A stretch of DNA of 64,000 nt from Actinocorallia sp. API 0066 (GCF_020991275.1 NZ_JAJLQY010000006.1:248001-312000), one strand, 5' to 3'; counted from the first letter of the stretch, positions 17,742-25,696 are shown. The notes: a model not told the origin generated them from the sequence alone. A program made the numbers and translations.

Positions 17742-18599
17742 ATGAGTGAAACGGTGAGCCCGATCGGGGCGCATGTGCCGGTGGCCGGGGGCCTCGGCAC
17801 CGGGGGGTTGAAGTACGCGGCGGAGATCGGCGCGGAGGCCGTGCAGGTCTTCGTGAGCAATCCGCGGGGGTGGGCGCAGGCGGTCGGCAAGCCCGCCGAG
17901 GACGCCAAGTTGCGCGAGGGCGGACTCCCCGTCTTCGTGCACGCGCCCTACCTGGTGAACTTCGGGTCGCCGTCGGCGGACACGCTGGAGAAGTCCGTCG
18001 CCTCGGTGGCGCACGCGCTGGCGCGCGGGGCGCAGATCGGGGCGCGCGGCGTCGTCGTGCACACGGGCTCGGCGGTCAGCCAGTCGCGGGAGGCGGCGCT
18101 GGCCCAGGTCCGCGAGCACGTGCTGCCGCTGCTGGAGGCGCTGCCCGAGGACGCGCCCGACCTGCTGCTGGAGCCGATGGCCGGGCAGGGCGCGATGCTG
18201 TGCGCCACGGTCGACCAGCTCGGCCCCTACTTCGACGCCCTCGACCGCCATCCGAAGCTCGGTGTCTGCCTGGACACCTGCCACGTGTTCGCCGCGGGCC
18301 ACGACCTCGCCGCCGACCAGGGCGTCCAGAAGACCCTCGACGAGCTCGTCGCGACCGTCGGGGAGGGCCGCCTCAAGCTGGTCCACGCCAACGACTCCAA
18401 GGACGTCTGCGGCTCCAAGAAGGACAGGCACGAGAACATCGGGGCCGGGCACATCGGCGAGGCGCCGTTCGCCGCGCTGTTCCGCCATCCGGCCGTCGCG
18501 GGCGTGCCGTTCGTGATCGAGACGCCGGGCCGCTCGGCCGAGCCGCACAAGGCCGACATCGACACCCTCAAGCGCCTGCGCGCCGAACCCGCCTCCTGA
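17742..18599 (+). CDS. nfo: Deoxyribonuclease IV (AP endonuclease, Nfo family)
   Basis: A 285-residue xylose-isomerase-like TIM barrel with the zinc-binding motifs of endonuclease IV: IGAHVPVAGGL, FVHAPYLVNFGS, VVVHTGSA, DLLLEPMAGQG, LGVCLDTCHVFAAGHD, LVHANDSKD, DRHENIGAGHIG and FVIETPG. It cleaves DNA at abasic sites in base-excision repair. The ATG at 17742 was chosen because it starts just before the conserved IGAH; TACGCT (17727-17732) nearby is a plausible -10 with a very short leader. Confidence 0.92.
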   Translation: MSETVSPIGAHVPVAGGLGTGGLKYAAEIGAEAVQVFVSNPRGWAQAVGKPAEDAKLREGGLPVFVHAPYLVNFGSPSADTLEKSVASVAHALARGAQIGARGVVVHTGSAVSQSREAALAQVREHVLPLLEALPEDAPDLLLEPMAGQGAMLCATVDQLGPYFDALDRHPKLGVCLDTCHVFAAGHDLAADQGVQKTLDELVATVGEGRLKLVHANDSKDVCGSKKDRHENIGAGHIGEAPFAALFRHPAVAGVPFVIETPGRSAEPHKADIDTLKRLRAEPAS

Positions 18600-18642
18600 G
18601 CGGCCCGAAGGGCGGCGCGCCCCGCGCGCGGCCCGGAAATGC

Positions 18643-18693
18643 GCTCAGGCGCTGAGACGGACAACCCCCCGACTGTCCGCTCAGCGCCTGAGC
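18643..18693. terminator. Long hairpin in the convergent nfo / LytTR gap
   Basis: GCTCAGGCGCTGAG (18643-18656), a bulged A, CGGACA, a 10-nt loop, then TGTCCG and CTCAGCGCCTGAGC (to 18693): 20 base pairs with one bulge. It can terminate transcription from either side. Confidence 0.65.
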
Positions 18694-18803
18694 CATCACC
18701 GCCGTCTCCCACCCCCCCGGTACGGGAGCCGGCAGCTGTGGTTCTCACCCCGGAGTCAGACCGGCCCCGGGAGAGAACCTCCAGAATCGTCTTGCTGAAG
18801 AGA

Positions 18804-18925
18804 ACACTACGCCGCGTGACCACGCTCCGCAGTGATCTCGCCACCCTGAGCGACCAGCGGTGGGCCGTCAGCGACGGACGGAGCACCTCCCGCCGACAAG
18901 CGGTCGATTCCCCGCGACGAGCGGT
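18804..18925 (-). repeat. Three CGACNAGCGGT direct repeats upstream of a TAGTGT box
   Basis: CGACCAGCGGT (18851), CGACAAGCGGT (18894) and CGACGAGCGGT (18915) differ only at one base; start-to-start spacing is 43 and 21 bp, i.e. about four and two helical turns. On the minus strand a TAGTGT box (RC of 18804-18809) follows them. The rest of this 366-bp gap holds no supported gene. Confidence 0.5.
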
Positions 18926-18965
18926 CCGCACGGGCCCGCCTACGCACCGTGCTCGCCCCGGACCG

Positions 18966-19778
18966 TCACCCGGCGTCCGTGCCCGAGGCGGGTGAGGCGG
19001 GTGAGGCGTGGAAGGTGCGGACGAGCAGGTCGCGGACCTCGCGGGCGTGCCGACGGCTGACGGGCAGCGTGGTCTCCCCGACCCGGACGGCCACCCGGCC
19101 CGAGTCGAAGCACAGCTCGGTGATGTGCGCGGCGGCCACCAGGGTGCTCCGGTGGATCCGCACGAACCCCGCGTCAGCCCAGCGGCGCGCCAACGCGGCG
19201 AGCGGGATCCGGACAAGGTGGTCGCCGCCCTCGGTGTGCAGGCGGACGTAGTCGCCCTGCGCCTCCACATGGGTGACGGCCGAGCGGCACACGAGGCGGG
19301 TCCGGCCGCCCAGCTCCACCGGGATCAGCTCGTCCGGCGGCGGCGCCGCCTCGCTGCGGGCCGCCCGCTGGACCCGTCCGACGGCCTCCGCCAGCCGCCC
19401 CTGCCGCAGCGGCTTCAGCAGGTAGTCGAGGGCGCCCAGCTCGAACGCCGTGACGGCGCAGTCGTCGTGCGCCGTCACGAACACGACGGAAGGGGGACGG
19501 GCGAAGCCGGACAGCAGCCGGGTGAAGTCCAGCCCGTCCAGGCCCGGCATCCTGACGTCGAGGAAGACCGCGTCCAGCCGCTCCCCCGCCGCCATCATCC
19601 GGCCGAGCCCGCGCAGCGCCTCGGCCGGGTCGCCCGCCCCGGTGACCCGCTCGACCCGCGGGTCGGCCCGCAGCAGGTGGACCAGCTCCGCCAGGGCGGG
19701 CAGCTCGTCGTCGACGGCGAGGACGCGCAGCGCGGCGGGCTCGGCCGGCGACGGGGTGGTGAAGGACGCTGAGGACAT
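18966..19778 (-). CDS. LytTR-family response regulator
   Basis: A 270-residue response regulator. The receiver domain has VLAVDDE (acidic pocket), phospho-acceptor Asp74 in FLDVRMPGLDGL, FVTAHDD and the Lys in LDYLLKPL. The C-terminal LytTR DNA-binding domain has VTHVEAQGDYVRLHTEGGDH, then GFVRIHRSTLVAAAHI and PVSRRHAREVRDLL. It likely binds direct repeats with ~21-bp spacing. No histidine kinase is adjacent, so it is an orphan. The N-terminal ~15 residues are Ser/Pro-rich. Confidence 0.9.
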   Translation of the reverse strand: MSSASFTTPSPAEPAALRVLAVDDELPALAELVHLLRADPRVERVTGAGDPAEALRGLGRMMAAGERLDAVFLDVRMPGLDGLDFTRLLSGFARPPSVVFVTAHDDCAVTAFELGALDYLLKPLRQGRLAEAVGRVQRAARSEAAPPPDELIPVELGGRTRLVCRSAVTHVEAQGDYVRLHTEGGDHLVRIPLAALARRWADAGFVRIHRSTLVAAAHITELCFDSGRVAVRVGETTLPVSRRHAREVRDLLVRTFHASPASPASGTDAG

Positions 19779-19833
19779 GGCAGGACCCTGCCTCCATCAC
19801 CTTGCGCGCGCAATCACTTCCGCCAGGTGACTA

Positions 19834-20430
19834 TCAGTCCTCCTGGTAGGAGTACCTCTGCTCCCGCCAGGGGTCGGCCGTGGTGTGGTAGCCGCGCTCC
19901 TCCCAGAAGCCGCGCCGGTCGCCCACGAGGTACTCGATGCCGCGCGACCACTTGACGCTCTTCCACGCGTACAGGTGCGGCACCACAGCCCGGACGGGGA
20001 AGCCGTGGTCCGGGGTGATCTCCTCGCCGTTGTGGTGGGTGGCGAAGACCATGCCCTCGGCCGTCAGGTCCGACAGCCTGATGTTGGCGCTGTAGCCGTA
20101 CTCGGCCCACAGCATCACGTGGGTGACGTCGGGGTGCGGCGGGACCATCTCGACGATCGTGCGGCCGCTCACACCCGACCACAGGTTGTCGGGGATGGTG
20201 AACTTGGTGACGCAGTGGAAGTCGGCGACGACCTCCGTGCGCGGCAGCTTCTGGAACGCGTCCCAGTCCCAGCGGCCCTCCGCGCCGCCGGTGGTCGGCC
20301 CGTAGACGCGGAAGTCCCAGCGTTCGGGGCGGAACCGCGGGACCGGACCGTAGTGCAGCACCGGGAAGCCCCGGGGCACGTACTGCCCCGGCGGCAGGGA
20401 TTTCTCTGGGGAGGTCATCTTCCGGCCCAT
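19834..20430 (-). CDS. Sulfite-oxidase-like molybdopterin oxidoreductase
   Basis: A ~198-residue member of the sulfite oxidase/YedY catalytic-domain family without haem or dimerisation domain. DFHCVTKFT holds the molybdenum-ligand Cys; further family segments are PERWDFRVYGPT, SGRTIVEMVPPHPDVTHVMLWAEYGYSANI, GFPVRAVVPHLYAWKSVKW and the C-terminal GFWEERGYHTTADPWREQRYS. The lack of a signal peptide suggests a cytoplasmic enzyme; the substrate is unknown. Two close in-frame ATGs (20430 and 20418) are possible starts; neither has a convincing Shine-Dalgarno. It is divergent from the DAHP synthase leader. Confidence 0.87.
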   Translation of the reverse strand: MGRKMTSPEKSLPPGQYVPRGFPVLHYGPVPRFRPERWDFRVYGPTTGGAEGRWDWDAFQKLPRTEVVADFHCVTKFTIPDNLWSGVSGRTIVEMVPPHPDVTHVMLWAEYGYSANIRLSDLTAEGMVFATHHNGEEITPDHGFPVRAVVPHLYAWKSVKWSRGIEYLVGDRRGFWEERGYHTTADPWREQRYSYQED

Positions 20431-20495
20431 CCTGCCACCCGCCGGACACGGCCCGGCCGGGCACCCCGGTGTTCCGGGCACCCGCGATCATGCCT

Positions 20496-20501
20496 TAGGG
20501 T
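20496..20501 (+). promoter_or_regulatory. -10 element of the leaderless DAHP synthase leader
   Basis: TAGGGT lies exactly 7 nt before the ATG of the leader peptide, so the transcript should begin at or next to that ATG. Confidence 0.7.
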
Positions 20502-20508
20502 GTGGGGC

Positions 20509-20586
20509 ATGCGTAGCGTTCGCTTTTACTTTTGGTATGACGAGCCCGGATCTCACGGGTCACTCGTCAGCCAGATGCTGCGCTGA
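20509..20586 (+). CDS. Aromatic leader peptide of the DAHP synthase attenuator
   Basis: A 25-codon reading frame beginning M-R-S-V-R-F-Y-F-W-Y: five consecutive aromatic codons (Phe, Tyr, Phe, Trp, Tyr) at positions 6-10, then DEPGSHGSLVSQMLR and TGA. It ends 18 nt before a strong intrinsic terminator that precedes the DAHP synthase gene. Ribosome stalling at these codons when aromatic amino acids are scarce would be expected to prevent terminator formation. A comparable leader peptide (AroR) upstream of a DAHP synthase gene is known in Corynebacterium. The start has no Shine-Dalgarno but a leaderless promoter. Confidence 0.82.
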   Translation: MRSVRFYFWYDEPGSHGSLVSQMLR

Positions 20587-20604
20587 CGCAAGCTGACTCC
20601 GAAG

Positions 20605-20636
20605 AGCCCCGGGCCGCCACTGGCCCGGGGCTTTTT
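20605..20636 (+). terminator. Attenuator terminator
   Basis: Stem AGCCCCGGGCC / GGCCCGGGGCT (11 bp), 6-nt loop, then TTTTTCGTTTT. It lies between the leader peptide and the DAHP synthase, 36 nt before the gene, so it must be bypassed for expression. Confidence 0.88.
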
Positions 20637-20672
20637 CGTTTTCCCGAGACACCCTTCGTACGAGGAGATCCC

Positions 20673-21695
20673 ATGGTCGTCGTGATGGCCCCCGAGGCCA
20701 CCGAGTCCGACATCGACAACATCGTGGCGCTGGTCGGCGCGGCGGGCGGCGAGGCGTTCGTGAGCCGCGGCGTCAACCGGACCATCGTCGGCCTCGTCGG
20801 CGACAGCGAGCGGTTCGGCGCGCTGAACCTGCGCGGCCAGCGCGGTGTCGGCGACGTCGTGCGGATCTCCACCCCCTACAAGCTCGTCAGCCGGGAGAAC
20901 CACCCCGAACGCTCCACGGTCCGCGTCGGCGGCGTCCCGATCGGCCCGGACACGATGACGCTCATCGCGGGCCCGTGCGCGGTCGAGACGCCCGACCAGA
21001 CCCTCAAGGCGGCGCTCATGGCGAAGCTGCGCGGCGGCGCGTTCAAGCCCCGCACGTCGCCCTACGCGTTCCAGGGGCTCGGCGAGGAGGGCCTGCGGAT
21101 CCTCGCGGAGGTGCGCGCGGAGACGGGCATGCCGGTCGTCACCGAGGTGGTGGACGCCCGCGACGTCGAGCTGGTCGCGCAGTACGCGGACATGCTCCAG
21201 ATCGGCACCCGCAACACCCAGAACTTCGCGCTGCTCCAGGCCGTGGGCGACGCGGGCAAGCCGGTGATGATCAAGCGCGGGATGAGCGGCACGATCGAAG
21301 AGTGGCTCATGTCAGCCGAGTACGTCGCTCAGCGCGGCAACCTCGACATCGTGCTGTGCGAGCGCGGCATCCGGACCTTCGAGAAGGCGACCCGGAACAC
21401 CCTGGACATCTCGGCCGTTCCGGTCGCGCAGCGCCTCGCGCACCTGCCGGTGATCGTGGACCCGTCGCACTCCGGCGGCCGCCGCGACCTGGTGCTGCCG
21501 CTCACCCGCGCGGCGATCGCGGTGGGCGCCGACGGCGTCATCATCGACGTCCACCCGCACCCGGAGACCGCCCTGTGCGACGGCCCGCAGGCCCTCGTCC
21601 ACGACGACCTCACCGAGCTCGCCGCCCTGGTGCGCGCCCTGCCGCCCGTCGTCGGCCGCGCCCTCACCCCGGCCGCCGAGCCCGCCGCCGTCTAG
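20673..21695 (+). CDS. 3-deoxy-7-phosphoheptulonate (DAHP) synthase, type I beta
   Basis: A 340-residue enzyme of the Bacillus/Thermotoga (AroAI-beta) type. Residues 1-~70 are a ferredoxin-like regulatory domain (MVVVMAPEATESDIDNIV); the TIM barrel follows, with LIAGPCAVETPDQ, GGAFKPRTSPYAFQG, the LQIGTRNTQNFALLQ motif, PVMIKRGMSGTIEEW, CERGIRTFEKATRNTLD and VDPSHSGGRRDLV. It condenses PEP and erythrose-4-phosphate, the first step of the shikimate pathway. AGGAG lies ~8 nt before the ATG. Expression should be governed by the leader peptide and attenuator directly upstream. The same position holds aroG in mycobacteria, which however encodes a type II enzyme as far as I recall, so this may be a non-homologous replacement. 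Confidence 0.93.
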   Translation: MVVVMAPEATESDIDNIVALVGAAGGEAFVSRGVNRTIVGLVGDSERFGALNLRGQRGVGDVVRISTPYKLVSRENHPERSTVRVGGVPIGPDTMTLIAGPCAVETPDQTLKAALMAKLRGGAFKPRTSPYAFQGLGEEGLRILAEVRAETGMPVVTEVVDARDVELVAQYADMLQIGTRNTQNFALLQAVGDAGKPVMIKRGMSGTIEEWLMSAEYVAQRGNLDIVLCERGIRTFEKATRNTLDISAVPVAQRLAHLPVIVDPSHSGGRRDLVLPLTRAAIAVGADGVIIDVHPHPETALCDGPQALVHDDLTELAALVRALPPVVGRALTPAAEPAAV

Positions 21696-21703
21696 CCGAC
21701 GCA

Positions 21704-21733
21704 GGGCGGGCGCCCCGCACAGGGTGCCCGCCC
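21704..21733 (+). terminator. Terminator after the DAHP synthase
   Basis: GGGCGGGC (21704-21711) with GCCCGCCC (21726-21733), inner CCC/GGG pairing, starting 8 bp after the stop codon. Confidence 0.6.
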
Positions 21734-21838
21734 GGCGCGCGGCGGTCGGTGCGGCCGGGAGATTCGGGCTGGCGGAATCTCTCGGACATTGTCGGCAAGA
21801 TGCTGCGAAAGGCCACGCGCTGAGGGGACGATGGGCGC

Positions 21839-22798
21839 ATGGCCTACGAGGACGAGGCGGCCGAGCGAGGGCTGCGCGAGCTGATGGCGGGCGATCCGCT
21901 GCGGGCGCTGGCGGCGGCCGACGCGGCGCGCGCCCGCACGGTGTATCCGGTACTCGTGCCCGCCGGGCCGATGTTCGGCGTCGCCGAGCGGGTCGCGTCG
22001 GGCTGGCGGGTGCGCAGCATGGGCGAGGCGACGCCGCAGTGCGCCCGCGACGACCTCGCCGGGCAGCTCCGGCAGGAGGCCCAGCGCGCGACCGAACCCG
22101 AGCCCTACCTCGCGGCCGCGCGGCTGCTGGACTGGCAGCGCCACGACGAGCTGACGGTCGGCGGCCGGGTCTTCCGCGTGATCAGGGTCGAGCAGCTCCT
22201 CAGGATGAACGCGACGGCGCCGGAGGGGCCGCGCCCGACCGACCCGGACCCGAAGTTCCGCAGGTCACGGCCCCGTCCCGCCGAGCTGCTCTCCCCGGAC
22301 GGCCCGCGCACCCCCGACCGGCTCGCGCTGGCCGCCGAGTTCGCCGACCTCGCCGACCGTCCCGGACTGCTGGAGGGCGACGCGCTCGCCGACGCGCAGC
22401 GCGCGCTGGACAGCCATCCGATCCCGGTGCCGATGGCCGCCGCGTTCTCCGTCGCGGAGTTCCTGCACGACGGGTGGCGCTCGGCGACCGCCGCGTGCGC
22501 GACCCCGCACCTGGCCCGTGAGGCGCTCGCCGAGTACCTCCAGCAGGTCATCCCGGCGGTCGAGCGGCCCGACCCGGCCACCCGCCGCGCCTACTCCGAG
22601 GCGGCGATCCTGCTGACCACGGCCCGCCTCGACGAGATCTCCGTCGCCGGCCGCCGCTTCCGCGTCGTCCGCCTGGAGAAGATCGCCCGCTTCGGCGAAG
22701 ACGGCCCGGAAACCCCCCGCCCCTCCGACTTCGACCCCGACCCCCCAATCGAGATCATGGCCATGCGCCTCCGCGCCGACGGCATCATCGACGATTAA
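21839..22798 (+). CDS. DUF5954-like protein with internal duplication
   Basis: A 319-residue cytoplasmic protein of unknown function. Two halves are related: residues ~10-140 and ~165-319 each end in the same motif, VFRVIRVEQLLRMN...GPRPTDPDP in the first and RFRVVRLEKIARFGED...PRPSDFDP in the second, each preceded by a TVGGR/SVAGR turn. This motif is what I know from actinobacterial DUF5954 proteins. No catalytic motif, signal peptide or membrane segment is visible. A second ATG lies 8 nt upstream out of frame. The gene stands alone between the DAHP synthase and thiI. Confidence 0.7.
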   Translation: MAYEDEAAERGLRELMAGDPLRALAAADAARARTVYPVLVPAGPMFGVAERVASGWRVRSMGEATPQCARDDLAGQLRQEAQRATEPEPYLAAARLLDWQRHDELTVGGRVFRVIRVEQLLRMNATAPEGPRPTDPDPKFRRSRPRPAELLSPDGPRTPDRLALAAEFADLADRPGLLEGDALADAQRALDSHPIPVPMAAAFSVAEFLHDGWRSATAACATPHLAREALAEYLQQVIPAVERPDPATRRAYSEAAILLTTARLDEISVAGRRFRVVRLEKIARFGEDGPETPRPSDFDPDPPIEIMAMRLRADGIIDD

Positions 22799-22839
22799 TT
22801 GGCCCGGGGGCCGGGTTCATCGGGTGGGCCTGGAAGCCC

Positions 22840-24051
22840 TTATTCGGCGCCGTAGGCGGGGGTGTGGAGTTGGACGGAGTCGGCGAGTTGTTCGGCGAGT
22901 TCCTCGGCGTCCAGGCGCTTCTCGATCTGGCGGAGGTCGGCGATCTTGGCGGCGGTCTCGGGGCGGCGGGGGGCCAGCAGGGTGCAGCAGTCCTCGTCGG
23001 GGAGTTCCGAGATCGACAGGGTGCCGATGCGGCGGGCGGCGTCCATGATCTCGGTTTTGTCCATGCCGACGAGGGGGCGGAGGATCGGCAGGTCCACCGC
23101 GTCGTCCAGGGCCGTCATGTTGACGAGGGTCTGGCTGGCGACCTGGCCGAGTGAGTCGCCGGTGATGAGGGCGCCGTCGCGGCGGCGCTCGGCGAGCACC
23201 TCGGCGGTCTTCAGCATCAGGCGGCGCTGCGCGATGATCGCCAGCCTGTCCTCGCCCGCGGACTTGATCTGCTGCTGCGCCTTGCCGAACGGGACGACGA
23301 AGAGCCGCGAGTCGCCCTGGAACTTGTCGAGCTCACGGACCAGCGCGTACGCCTTGTAGATCGACTCCGGGCCGGTGAAGGGCATGCCGGAGAAGTGCAG
23401 GTAGTCCACCCGCAGGCCGCGCCGCATCATCCGGTAGGCGGCGACGGGCGAGTCGATGCCGCCGGACATGAGCACGAGGCCGCGCCCACTGGACCCGACG
23501 GGCAGGCCGCCCTGGCCCGGCGTGCCGTCGGTGTAGACGAACACCTCGTCCCGGTCCACCTCGATCGAGACCGAAAGATCCGGCTTCTTCAGGTTCACCG
23601 GCAGGCCGAACTTGACGTTGATGGCCGAGCCGACGGTGATCCCGATCTCCGAGGAGGTGATCGGGAACCGCTTGTCGCGGCGGCGCGGCCGGACCGCGAA
23701 GCTGCCGCCGAGCGCCGCGGCCGGATGCTGGCCGACCATGTCGAGCGCCGCCTGGGTCATCGCCTCGACGGTCTTGTCGACCCGCCAGCAGCGGTGCACG
23801 ATCACGATGCCCATGACGTCCTCAAGGCGCCGGGCGACCTTCTCGACGTCGGCGACGGCGCCGCCCTTGGCCCGCACGACGATCACACCGGCGCGCTGCC
23901 ACAGGACCGTCTCGACGCCGGTGGAGGCGAGCGCCTTGCGGATGTTGTTCTGCAGGCGCTGTTCGAACTGGTGCCGGTTCTTGCCCTTGAGGACGATCTC
24001 GCCGAGCTTGAGCAGCACGCAGGGCTCTCCGATGACGGACGCCGCGGGCAT
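22840..24051 (-). CDS. thiI: tRNA 4-thiouridine synthase ThiI (no rhodanese domain)
   Basis: A 403-residue protein: N-terminal ferredoxin-like and THUMP domains (LLKLGEIVLKGKNRHQFEQRL, then IEVDRDEVFVYTD), and a PP-loop ATPase domain with GLVLMSGGIDSPVAAY. It adenylates U8 of tRNA for thiolation. The rhodanese domain of the E. coli enzyme is missing; instead DEDCCTLLAPRRP near the C-terminus supplies a Cys pair, as in short ThiI proteins. It may receive sulfur from a cysteine desulfurase such as the one at 58.4 kb. Whether it also feeds ThiS is unclear. Confidence 0.92.
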   Translation of the reverse strand: MPAASVIGEPCVLLKLGEIVLKGKNRHQFEQRLQNNIRKALASTGVETVLWQRAGVIVVRAKGGAVADVEKVARRLEDVMGIVIVHRCWRVDKTVEAMTQAALDMVGQHPAAALGGSFAVRPRRRDKRFPITSSEIGITVGSAINVKFGLPVNLKKPDLSVSIEVDRDEVFVYTDGTPGQGGLPVGSSGRGLVLMSGGIDSPVAAYRMMRRGLRVDYLHFSGMPFTGPESIYKAYALVRELDKFQGDSRLFVVPFGKAQQQIKSAGEDRLAIIAQRRLMLKTAEVLAERRRDGALITGDSLGQVASQTLVNMTALDDAVDLPILRPLVGMDKTEIMDAARRIGTLSISELPDEDCCTLLAPRRPETAAKIADLRQIEKRLDAEELAEQLADSVQLHTPAYGAE

Positions 24052-24194
24052 GTCAGACCTCCAGAGGGGCTTGCGAACACTGCCTTTCAGTGTCGCTCAT
24101 CCGGAGGAGCACTTCGACCGGTTATCCACAGCCCTTACCTCCGGGTTCGCCGGGCCCGTCCCGCGCTGACCGTTTCACCCGTCGGCTTCACCCG

Positions 24195-25220
24195 TCAGCC
24201 GAACAGGACCTCGACCTCGTCGTAGCGGCCGGGCGGGACGGTCTTGAGCGTCGCGACCGCCTCGCTGAGCGGCGCCCGCACGATCTCGGTGCCGCGCAGC
24301 GCGACCATCGTGCCGAACGCCCCGTCCTGGACGGCGTCCACCGCGTGCAGGCCGAACCGCGTCGCGAGCACCCGGTCGAACGCGGTGGGGGCGCCGCCGC
24401 GCTGGAGGTGGCCGAGCACCGTCGTGCGGGCCTCGCGCCCGGTGGCGTCCTGGAGCCGCTCGCCCAGCCAGGAGCCGACCCCGCCGAGCCGGACGTGCCC
24501 GAACGCGTCGGTGCCGCCCTCCTGGAGGGTCATGTCGCCCTCGACGGGCGCGGCGCCCTCCGAGACGCACAGGACGGCGGCGAGCCCGCGCCGGAACCGC
24601 GCCTCCACCCAGCCGACGACCCTGGCGAGGTCGAAGGGCCGCTCCGGGATCAGGATGACGTCGGCGCCGCCCGCGAGGCCCGCGTGCAGGGCGATCCACC
24701 CGGCGTGCCTGCCCATCACCTCGCAGACGACGGCCCGGTGGTGGCTCTCGGCCGTCGTCCTGAGCCGGTCGAGCGCGTCGGTGGCGATCGAGACGGCCGT
24801 GTCGAACCCGAACGTGTAGTCGGTGGCGGCGAGGTCGTTGTCGATGGTCTTGGGCACCCCGACGACGGGCAGTCCCTGCCCGTGCAGGGCGGCCGCGACG
24901 CCCAGGGTGTCCTCCCCGCCCATCACGATGAGCGCGTCCACGCCGAGCGCCGTGAGGTTCTCGATGATCTTGCGTGGGCCGTCCTCCTCGTGCAGGGGGT
25001 TGGTCCTGGACGAGCCGAGGATGGTGCCGCCCCGCGCGAGGATCCCCCGGACGGACGAGAGTGGCAGTTCGACGGAGTCCCCCTCCAGCGGCCCGCGCCA
25101 GCCGTCCTTGAATCCGGTGAAGGTGTGGCCGTACTCGCGGACGCCCTTGCGCACCGCCGCGCGGATCACCGCGTTCAGGCCGGGGCAGTCGCCCCCGCCG
25201 GTGAGCACCCCGATCCGCAT
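24195..25220 (-). CDS. 6-phosphofructokinase, predicted pyrophosphate-dependent
   Basis: A 341-residue PFK. It begins MRIGVLTGGGDCPGLNAVIR; the phosphoryl-donor loop is MGGEDTLG (residues 100-107) and the substrate loop is PKTIDND (123-129). In this family Gly104 and Gly124 mark ATP enzymes, while Asp104 and Lys124 mark pyrophosphate-dependent ones; here both are the pyrophosphate type (Asp104, Lys124). Catalytic Asp127 and MGRHAGWIALHAG are present. The characterised PPi-PFK of Amycolatopsis methanolica is of very similar length. The reaction would be reversible conversion of fructose-6-P to fructose-1,6-bisP. It lies 50 bp downstream of the MNIO operon in the same orientation but is probably independent. 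Confidence 0.9.
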   Translation of the reverse strand: MRIGVLTGGGDCPGLNAVIRAAVRKGVREYGHTFTGFKDGWRGPLEGDSVELPLSSVRGILARGGTILGSSRTNPLHEEDGPRKIIENLTALGVDALIVMGGEDTLGVAAALHGQGLPVVGVPKTIDNDLAATDYTFGFDTAVSIATDALDRLRTTAESHHRAVVCEVMGRHAGWIALHAGLAGGADVILIPERPFDLARVVGWVEARFRRGLAAVLCVSEGAAPVEGDMTLQEGGTDAFGHVRLGGVGSWLGERLQDATGREARTTVLGHLQRGGAPTAFDRVLATRFGLHAVDAVQDGAFGTMVALRGTEIVRAPLSEAVATLKTVPPGRYDEVEVLFG

Positions 25221-25270
25221 GGCGTCCCCCCGTCGTCGCTCGGGGAAGACCTACCCGTCACCCTGGGTGA

Positions 25271-25696
25271 TTACCTTCTCCCCAGGAGCCGGGCCCTGCC
25301 GAAGGCGGCCACGACGACCCCGCGCGGGTAGAGGCGGAGCGTCGGAAGCCGCCGGGGCCTGGGCGCGTCGCCGTAGCGCCACAGGGCCTCCCGGACGGCC
25401 AGTGCCGCGCGGGCGGGGGCGTCGAGCGAGTCCCGGTGTGCTCGGGCGAAGTCCCACACGTCCTGCCAGGTGCCGCGGGTGGGGTGGTCGGCCGCCCAGG
25501 CGACGTAGGCGTCCCGGTGGGCGAGGAGTTCGGGCCACAGCCGTGCGGCGTCGCCGTACCGCTTGCGGGCCAGCGCGCGCGCTGTGGTCCCGACCCTGTG
25601 CGCGTCGAAGCCGTCCGGGAGGGGCGCGCCCTCGACGAGCGCGCGCACGAGCGCCTCCTGACGGGCGGCGAGGCCGGACGGCTCCTCACGCGGCAC
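25271..25696 (-). CDS. HvfC/BufC-like partner protein of the MNIO enzyme
   Basis: A 141-residue helical protein. It opens LAARQEALVRALVEGAPLPDGFDAHRV, continues TARALARKRYGDAARLWPELLAHRDAYVAWAADHP, and has a basic C-terminus (LRLYPRGVVVAAFGRARLLGRR). Position and helical N-terminus fit the small partner subunit (MbnC, TglI, HvfC/BufC type) that binds the precursor peptide for DUF692 enzymes. The GTG start at 25696 is inside the last codons of the MNIO gene (11-nt overlap), so it is translationally coupled. Sequence similarity to known partners is weak by eye; the assignment rests mostly on context. Confidence 0.65.
   Translation of the reverse strand: MPREEPSGLAARQEALVRALVEGAPLPDGFDAHRVGTTARALARKRYGDAARLWPELLAHRDAYVAWAADHPTRGTWQDVWDFARAHRDSLDAPARAALAVREALWRYGDAPRPRRLPTLRLYPRGVVVAAFGRARLLGRR

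Noticed and set aside
18639-18995. 118-codon plus-strand ORF between nfo and the LytTR gene
   Set aside because: Starts inside the long hairpin, runs through the repeats into the convergent gene, no ribosome site and no domain.
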